A stretch of DNA of 6,201 bases from an uncultured Planctomycetaceae bacterium (GTDB lineage Bacteria > Planctomycetota > Planctomycetia > Pirellulales > UBA1268): contig CAISKG010000640.1 in NCBI GenBank assembly GCA_903885855.1, positions 1 through 6,201 of the forward strand. Direction: 5' to 3'. The notes beneath the pieces are model-generated. The model was not told the origin of the DNA. It did not search any database and saw nothing but the letters and a program-made list of their open reading frames with translations. Shown piece by piece: positions 6,048 to 6,201 of this stretch. The first letter of the stretch is position 1; each line of letters starts with the position of its first letter. The position numbers were made by a program, and so were the translations under genes.

Positions 6048-6201
6048 TCACAGCGCGAGCCCGGCGAGGGCCGCGAGCGCCCCGCCAGCGCCGATGAGCG
6101 GCGCGGCGGATCGCCTGGCCGTCGCGAGCGCCGCGGCGAGCGCGAGGGCGAGGATCGCCCCCGCCACGGCGGCCTCGACGCCGAGCACGCGCGGCGTGGC
6201 C
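6048..6201 (-). CDS. C-terminal end of a hydrophobic membrane protein (partial)
   Basis: Reading the minus strand from the right edge, a frame runs from 6200 to a TGA at 6050-6048 and gives 50 residues, starting ATPRVLGVEAAVAGAILALA. Two Ala/Leu-rich hydrophobic segments (about residues 8-28 and 34-50) are separated by a short positively charged turn (ATARRSAAP), as expected of two membrane helices at the end of an integral membrane protein. Nearly every codon ends in G or C, but the opposite strand shares the same third positions, so codon bias does not decide the strand. The hydrophobic pattern and the hairpin just past the stop favour the minus strand. The family cannot be named from this fragment. 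Confidence 0.5.
   Translation of the reverse strand, partial: ATPRVLGVEAAVAGAILALALAAALATARRSAAPLIGAGGALAALAGLAL

Noticed and set aside
6094..6201. Plus-strand ATG frame at the right edge
   Set aside because: No Shine-Dalgarno, Ala/Ser-rich without pattern, and it overlaps the more convincing hydrophobic minus-strand frame. It remains a weak alternative because both share the same third codon positions.

Overview
The window is very GC-rich DNA (clearly above two-thirds G+C by eye, with nearly every third codon position G or C). It carries a gene set typical of Planctomycetes: a secreted DUF1549/DUF1553 protein, a DUF1501 protein, a Tat-type secreted intradiol dioxygenase and a periplasmic TlpA-like thioredoxin with a helical C-terminal half. 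The paired DUF1549/DUF1553 and DUF1501 genes point to a planctomycete, possibly Pirellulales-like. The assignment rests on family knowledge, not on a search.

Layout. Positions 1-2478 (+) hold the 3' part of a large DUF1549-LamG-DUF1553 gene. Its start lies left of the window and its reading frame is broken at a run of six G (181-186). It overlaps by ATGA the DUF1501 gene (2475-3959, +). After a 37-base gap with a good ribosome binding site comes the intradiol ring-cleavage dioxygenase (3997-4740, +). These three look like one transcription unit. A 121-base gap holds a perfect 8-bp inverted repeat with a possible -10 box in its loop, and a strong Shine-Dalgarno. The thioredoxin-like gene follows (4862-5986, +). 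A very strong GC hairpin (5995-6030) separates it from what looks like the C-terminal end of a hydrophobic membrane protein on the minus strand (6048 to beyond the right edge).

How they may work together. All four plus-strand products appear to act outside the cytoplasm. The DUF1549 region has a CxxCH haem-type motif. The DUF1501 protein has an alkaline-phosphatase-like fold and a Tat-like N terminus. The dioxygenase keeps all four Fe(III) ligands (Tyr, Tyr, His, His). The thioredoxin has an intact WCGPC site. DUF1549/DUF1553 plus DUF1501 is a common planctomycete pair of unproven function, often found in polymer-degradation settings. Adding a secreted catechol-type ring-cleaving enzyme suggests extracytoplasmic processing of an aromatic or polysaccharide-linked substrate, but that is inference.

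The points most worth a second look are the frameshift at the G run in the first gene, a second place where one missing G would explain an odd C-terminal tail on the dioxygenase, and the palindrome with a -10-like loop. I see no CRISPR array, insertion sequence, tRNA or rRNA.
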